A DNA stretch of 8,193 bases from Cyanobacteria bacterium Co-bin13 (lineage in GTDB: Bacteria; Cyanobacteriota; Cyanobacteriia; Phormidesmidales; Phormidesmidaceae), in contig JACVRP010000155.1 of the NCBI GenBank assembly GCA_014534385.1, positions 1 through 8,193 of the forward strand, written 5' to 3'. Each line of letters opens with the position of its first letter. The stretch's first letter is position 1. Shown here one piece after another: positions 5,851 through 8,193 of this stretch. The position numbers and the translations under genes were made by a program. A model generated the notes under the pieces. That model saw only the letters and a program-made list of their open reading frames with translations. It did not search any database and had not been told where the DNA came from.

Positions 5851-7221
5851 TCAGCGCTTAGCCGCCGCTAACAGAGCCTCTGCAGTCCGGTTGTGCCGCT
5901 CCACCAGCAGCGGCAGATCCAGGGTTGTCAGGTGACCCTGGTCAATCACTTTACGCCCGTTGATAAAGCTATAAGCTACCCGGTCAACCTGACAGAGGAG
6001 AAGGGCCGCCACAATATCGGTGTGAGCCCCGGCAAAGGCAGGCGTATCGACGTCAACCGCAACAAAGTCGGCGGCCATACCCGGTGCTAAAGAGCCAATG
6101 TCGTCTCGGCCCAACACGCGGGCTCCGCCGCGCGTAGCGATTTCTAAAGCCTCGCGGGCAGTCAGAGCAGCGGGGTTTTCCTCACGCACCCGGGCCAGCA
6201 GCAGCGCCGTTCGCGCCTCCTGCAAAAGATGACCAGAATCATTGGAGGCCGAACCATCGACGCCCAGCCCTACCGGCACGTTTTGGTCGAGCATTTGGCG
6301 GATGGGAGCCATGCCGCTAGCCAACCGCATGTTACTGCAGGGGCAGTGGGCCACGCCAGTGCCGGTCTGACCAAAGGTTGCGATCGCAGCCTCACTCAGC
6401 TTGACGCAGTGAGCGTGCCACACATCCTGCCCCAGCCAACCCACCGAACGAGCATAGTCTCCCGGCAGCAAGCCAAACCGCTCTAGGCTGTAGGCCACAT
6501 CATTGGCATTTTCGGCTAGGTGGGTATGCAAGCGCACGCCTGGGTGCGATCGCGCCAGCGCCGCCGATTCCCGCATCAGGTCCTGGGAAACGGTAAAGGG
6601 AGAACAGGGCGCTAGCGTAATCCGCAGCATGGCATGGCGGGAATTATCGTGGTACTGCTCAATCAGCCGCTGAGAGTCCCTCAAGATAAAGTCTTCCTGC
6701 TCCACTAAGGCGTCGGGCGGCAGCCCTCCCTGACTCTGCCCCAAGCTCAGGCTGCCTCGACTGGCGTGAAACCGCAGACCAACCTCCTGAATCGCCTCAA
6801 TTTCATCGTCCAGGGTGCAGCCATTGGGATAGATATAGAGATGATCGCTGGCAGTTGTGCAGCCCGACAGCATCAGTTCAGCCGCCGCAATCTGAGCACT
6901 CACCCGAATCGCCTCCGGCGACAGGTGGGCCCAGATCGGCAGCAGCCCCTGCAACCAGCCAAAAAGCTCCACGTTCTGCACCGCCGGAATCGCCCGCGTC
7001 AGCGTTTGAAAAAAATGGTGATGGGTATTGACCAACCCTGGCAGAACTACGTGTCGATCCTGCAGGTCTAACACCTCGTCGGCGGTCTGCGGCAGTTCAG
7101 CCGTCGTGCCCACCTGCTCAATCGCCTGGTCCCGCACCCACAGCGCCCCCTGCCGGATCTCCCGCCGCTGCTCGTCCATCGTCACCAGCGTGTGAATGTT
7201 TTTGACCAGAAGCGTGGGCAC
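5851..7221 (-). CDS. Amidohydrolase, probable 8-oxoguanine deaminase
   Basis: This 456-residue enzyme is of the metal-dependent amidohydrolase superfamily, in the branch with 8-oxoguanine, guanine and chlorotriazine deaminases or hydrolases. Metal ligands appear in order: H67 and H69 in LVNTHHHFFQTLTRA (63-77), H234 in LHTHLAE with catalytic E237 (231-237), H271 in WHAHC, and D322 in GLGVDGSASND (318-328). The N-terminal and C-terminal strands form the usual composite domain. The NTHHHFFQTLTRA and VDGSASND blocks fit my memory of 8-oxoguanine deaminases (Pseudomonas PA0142 type, PRK08203), which would convert 8-oxoguanine to urate with release of ammonia. No signal peptide is seen, so it is cytosolic. 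The start is GTG 7221, supported by TAAGGA nine bases upstream. Substrate is inferred; a guanine or other aminohydrolase specificity cannot be excluded. Confidence 0.88.
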   Translation of the reverse strand: MPTLLVKNIHTLVTMDEQRREIRQGALWVRDQAIEQVGTTAELPQTADEVLDLQDRHVVLPGLVNTHHHFFQTLTRAIPAVQNVELFGWLQGLLPIWAHLSPEAIRVSAQIAAAELMLSGCTTASDHLYIYPNGCTLDDEIEAIQEVGLRFHASRGSLSLGQSQGGLPPDALVEQEDFILRDSQRLIEQYHDNSRHAMLRITLAPCSPFTVSQDLMRESAALARSHPGVRLHTHLAENANDVAYSLERFGLLPGDYARSVGWLGQDVWHAHCVKLSEAAIATFGQTGTGVAHCPCSNMRLASGMAPIRQMLDQNVPVGLGVDGSASNDSGHLLQEARTALLLARVREENPAALTAREALEIATRGGARVLGRDDIGSLAPGMAADFVAVDVDTPAFAGAHTDIVAALLLCQVDRVAYSFINGRKVIDQGHLTTLDLPLLVERHNRTAEALLAAAKR

Positions 7222-7230
7222 AGCTGTTTA

Positions 7231-7236
7231 TCCTTA
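7231..7236 (-). promoter_or_regulatory. Shine-Dalgarno deciding the deaminase GTG start
   Basis: TAAGGA on the minus strand ends nine bases before the GTG at 7221-7219. It lies just six bases beyond the end of the inverted repeat at 7242-7284, so folding of that repeat could influence access to it. Confidence 0.6.
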
Positions 7237-7241
7237 GCAAA

Positions 7242-7284
7242 TAGGGGACGTAGGATCTCCACCAGAGCAGGGCCTACGCCCCTA
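7242..7284. repeat. 12-bp inverted repeat upstream of the deaminase
   Basis: TAGGGG (7242-7247) pairs with CCCCTA (7279-7284), and CGTAGG (7249-7254) with CCTACG (7273-7278), with only A7248 unpaired. The loop is 18 nt and contains a further CTC/GAG pairing (7257-7259 with 7265-7267). This is by far the best palindrome in the window. On the minus strand it lies in the deaminase leader right before the ribosome binding site; on the + strand it is followed by GTTTT. Cyanobacterial intergenic regions often carry dispersed palindromes with TAGGGGCG...CGCCCCTA arms, which this resembles, so it may be a worn copy of such a repeat. Confidence 0.6.
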
Positions 7285-7320
7285 GTTTTACACCGGAACG
7301 GCAGCGCCAGAACACAGAAA

Positions 7321-7344
7321 TGGGGGTAAGAATTCCTACCCCCA
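7321..7344 (-). terminator. Near-perfect palindrome, probable terminator of the 7413-7985 gene
   Basis: TGGGGGTA (7321-7328) and TACCCCCA (7337-7344) are perfect inverted copies around an 8-nt centre containing GAATTC. On the minus strand the stem is followed by TTTCTGTG, a short U-containing tail. It lies about 70 bases past the stop of the helical-protein gene and about 100 bases before the deaminase start, as expected if it ends the upstream transcript. Confidence 0.55.
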
Positions 7345-7364
7345 AAGCTAAGTCTTTAACTTCT

Positions 7365-7383
7365 TGCCAACAAATTCTTGGCA
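7365..7383 (-). terminator. Second hairpin after the 7413-7985 gene
   Basis: TGCCAA (7365-7370) and TTGGCA (7378-7383) form a perfect 6-bp stem with a 7-nt loop. It comes first after the stop codon at 7413-7415, before the stronger palindrome at 7321-7344. Together they look like tandem 3'-end hairpins, but the U run is lacking. Confidence 0.35.
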
Positions 7384-7412
7384 GCGTCAGACCGCCTGCA
7401 CTGGATTAGACA

Positions 7413-7985
7413 CTAGTCTTCCAGCACTTCAATCTCAACTGGGGTCGCCGGAGCCTCAGAACTGGCCTGGGTGCTGGCCGAAGGAGCAGCTCCATAGCGA
7501 GACCGAGCCTTCTGGACCTGCTCTTTGACGCGCTGGTAGCGATCGCCGTATTCCTGAGTCAGTTCACTATCAACTTTTGCGCTGTAGCGGTTAACCTGCT
7601 GCCCCAAAAACTGCATCCAGTCAGCGCGGCGATTACGCACCAGCCCAAAAAGCTCAGTCAACAGCTGCCGCCAGGAAGGAATATCCTTTTCAACCGTCTC
7701 TTCGCGAGCCTGAGCCTCTATCAAGATCAGGTCATTCGCCAGAGCAGAATCTTGGGGTGCAGGGGCCGCTTCTCCGCCTAGATCTTGTGTTTTCAGGTAG
7801 GTAATCAGGTTAGCCAAAGCTGCTCGGCTCAGCTCCCGCACTTCAGAGGATCCCCCTCTTAGTTCTGTAAACGCTTCTGAGGAGGCTGATTTCAAGATTT
7901 CCCGCAGTCGAGATGCTCGCTGACTGCCGACCTCTTGAGCCTTTTGCCAATCAGTATTGAGCTGTTCTTTTACAGAAGTGGACAT
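7413..7985 (-). CDS. Hypothetical helical protein with an acidic tail
   Basis: I cannot name a family. The 190-residue protein appears almost wholly helical and soluble. It has an amphipathic N-terminal half (residues 5-66, with VKEQLNTDWQKAQEVGSQRASRLREIL), an Ala/Pro linker (68-80), a second helical part with tryptophans (W105, W123) and the basic VRNRRADW (116-123), a long charged helix DSELTQEYGDRYQRVKEQVQKARSRYG (139-165), a Ser/Ala/Thr-rich linker (166-181), and the acidic end PVEIEVLED (182-190). There is no signal peptide or membrane segment. It follows a DUF1232-like gene after 42 bp on the same strand, so the two are probably co-transcribed. The purine-rich GAGAGAGA stretch before ATG 7985 may act as a weak ribosome binding site. 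The alternating amphipathic helices suggest membrane-surface or partner binding, as inference only. Confidence 0.82.
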   Translation of the reverse strand: MSTSVKEQLNTDWQKAQEVGSQRASRLREILKSASSEAFTELRGGSSEVRELSRAALANLITYLKTQDLGGEAAPAPQDSALANDLILIEAQAREETVEKDIPSWRQLLTELFGLVRNRRADWMQFLGQQVNRYSAKVDSELTQEYGDRYQRVKEQVQKARSRYGAAPSASTQASSEAPATPVEIEVLED

Positions 7986-8027
7986 GGTGTTCTCTCTCTC
8001 GATTGAAGAATAGTAATTTGCAAGGGG

Positions 8028-8193
8028 TTAGCCAACAGAAACTGCGGGGACATCAATCACAGCTTCTTGAGCTTTCTCAGAGGAGATTGGGGTAGACTTT
8101 TGCCCGACGTTGCGTCGATTTTCAAGCAGAAACTGGCTGATCTCAGTGATGGCAACTGTGGCGATTAAGCCATCATCAATCCAGCCAATCACC
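8028..8193 (-). CDS. DUF1232/YkvA-like protein, C-terminal fragment
   Basis: Reading the minus strand from the right edge gives an open frame of 54 residues ending at TAA (8030-8028); the 5' part is outside the window. The visible start, VIGWIDDGLIATVAITEISQFL, matches the DUF1232 (YkvA) pattern, where a hydrophobic helix follows a P-x-x-G-x-x-D-D motif. It is followed by a charged tail, KSTPISSEKAQEAVIDVPAVSVG. DUF1232 proteins are small membrane-associated proteins of unknown function. The downstream neighbour starts 42 bp later in the same direction. Confidence is good for a real gene and moderate for the family, because only its last part is visible. Confidence 0.7.
   Translation of the reverse strand, partial: VIGWIDDGLIATVAITEISQFLLENRRNVGQKSTPISSEKAQEAVIDVPAVSVG

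Larger units (their letters stand above)
354..7546. repeat. HIP1 octamers GCGATCGC, ten copies
   Basis: The palindromic octamer occurs at 354, 1653, 1957, 3199, 4390, 4755, 5295, 6380, 6546 and 7539. That is about one per 820 bases, far above the expectation for an 8-mer. HIP1 over-representation is a hallmark of many cyanobacterial genomes. Nine copies lie inside genes and one (3199) directly before a start codon. In the TPR gene the copies at 4755 and 5295 both encode A-I-A-D at the same place in two repeats. Confidence 0.9.

Noticed and set aside
5858..5871. TTAGC...GCTAA hairpin at the deaminase 3' end as a terminator
   Set aside because: It is inside the last codons of the gene, has only 5 bp and no U run; probably coincidental.
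7222..7412. Guanine/purine riboswitch before the deaminase
   Set aside because: The region has one long hairpin rather than the three-way junction with two interacting loops of purine riboswitches.
1..8193. Mobile element, CRISPR, defence or phage system
   Set aside because: No transposase, integrase, repeat-spacer array, nuclease or toxin-antitoxin-like pair is visible; gene content is ordinary chromosomal.

Overview
The window looks like chromosomal DNA from a cyanobacterium, probably a GC-rich filamentous Leptolyngbya-like lineage (genus is a guess). Three things point there: ten copies of the HIP1 octamer GCGATCGC in 8.2 kb, the gene order rsmA - ispE - DUF3082 family gene, and several small proteins of types I know mainly from cyanobacteria. 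There is no transposase, integrase, phage gene, CRISPR array, tRNA or rRNA, and coding style is even throughout.

Layout. Positions 1-256 are non-coding and carry a long imperfect hairpin. Three genes on the + strand follow: rsmA/ksgA (257-1105, 16S rRNA dimethyladenosine transferase), ispE (1203-2147, MEP-pathway kinase) and a small two-helix membrane protein of the DUF3082 type (2207-2551). They converge, across a hairpin-rich spacer, on a minus-strand gene for an unrecognised, probably tail-anchored protein (2670-3197). A 281-bp divergent region separates that gene from a + strand tandem PRC-barrel protein (3479-4351). The PRC-barrel gene ends only 27 bp from the end of a minus-strand TPR protein with about 11 repeats (4379-5680). 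Upstream of the TPR gene, also on the minus strand, are an amidohydrolase resembling 8-oxoguanine deaminase (5851-7221), an unrecognised soluble helical protein (7413-7985), and the C-terminal end of a DUF1232/YkvA-like protein cut by the window edge (8028-8193).

How the genes relate. rsmA, ispE and the DUF3082 gene form a co-directional housekeeping cluster, although a hairpin and pyrimidine-rich tract after rsmA suggest partial uncoupling. The DUF1232-like gene and the helical protein gene are 42 bp apart and probably co-transcribed. Two hairpins then separate them from the deaminase, which has a 12-bp-stem inverted repeat just before its ribosome binding site. No shared pathway is evident among the minus-strand genes.

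I found no convincing new multi-gene system. The best leads are the inverted repeat ahead of the deaminase, the possible overlapping divergent promoter near 3280, the ispE leader without a Shine-Dalgarno sequence, and three little-known proteins (2670-3197, 3479-4351, 7413-7985).
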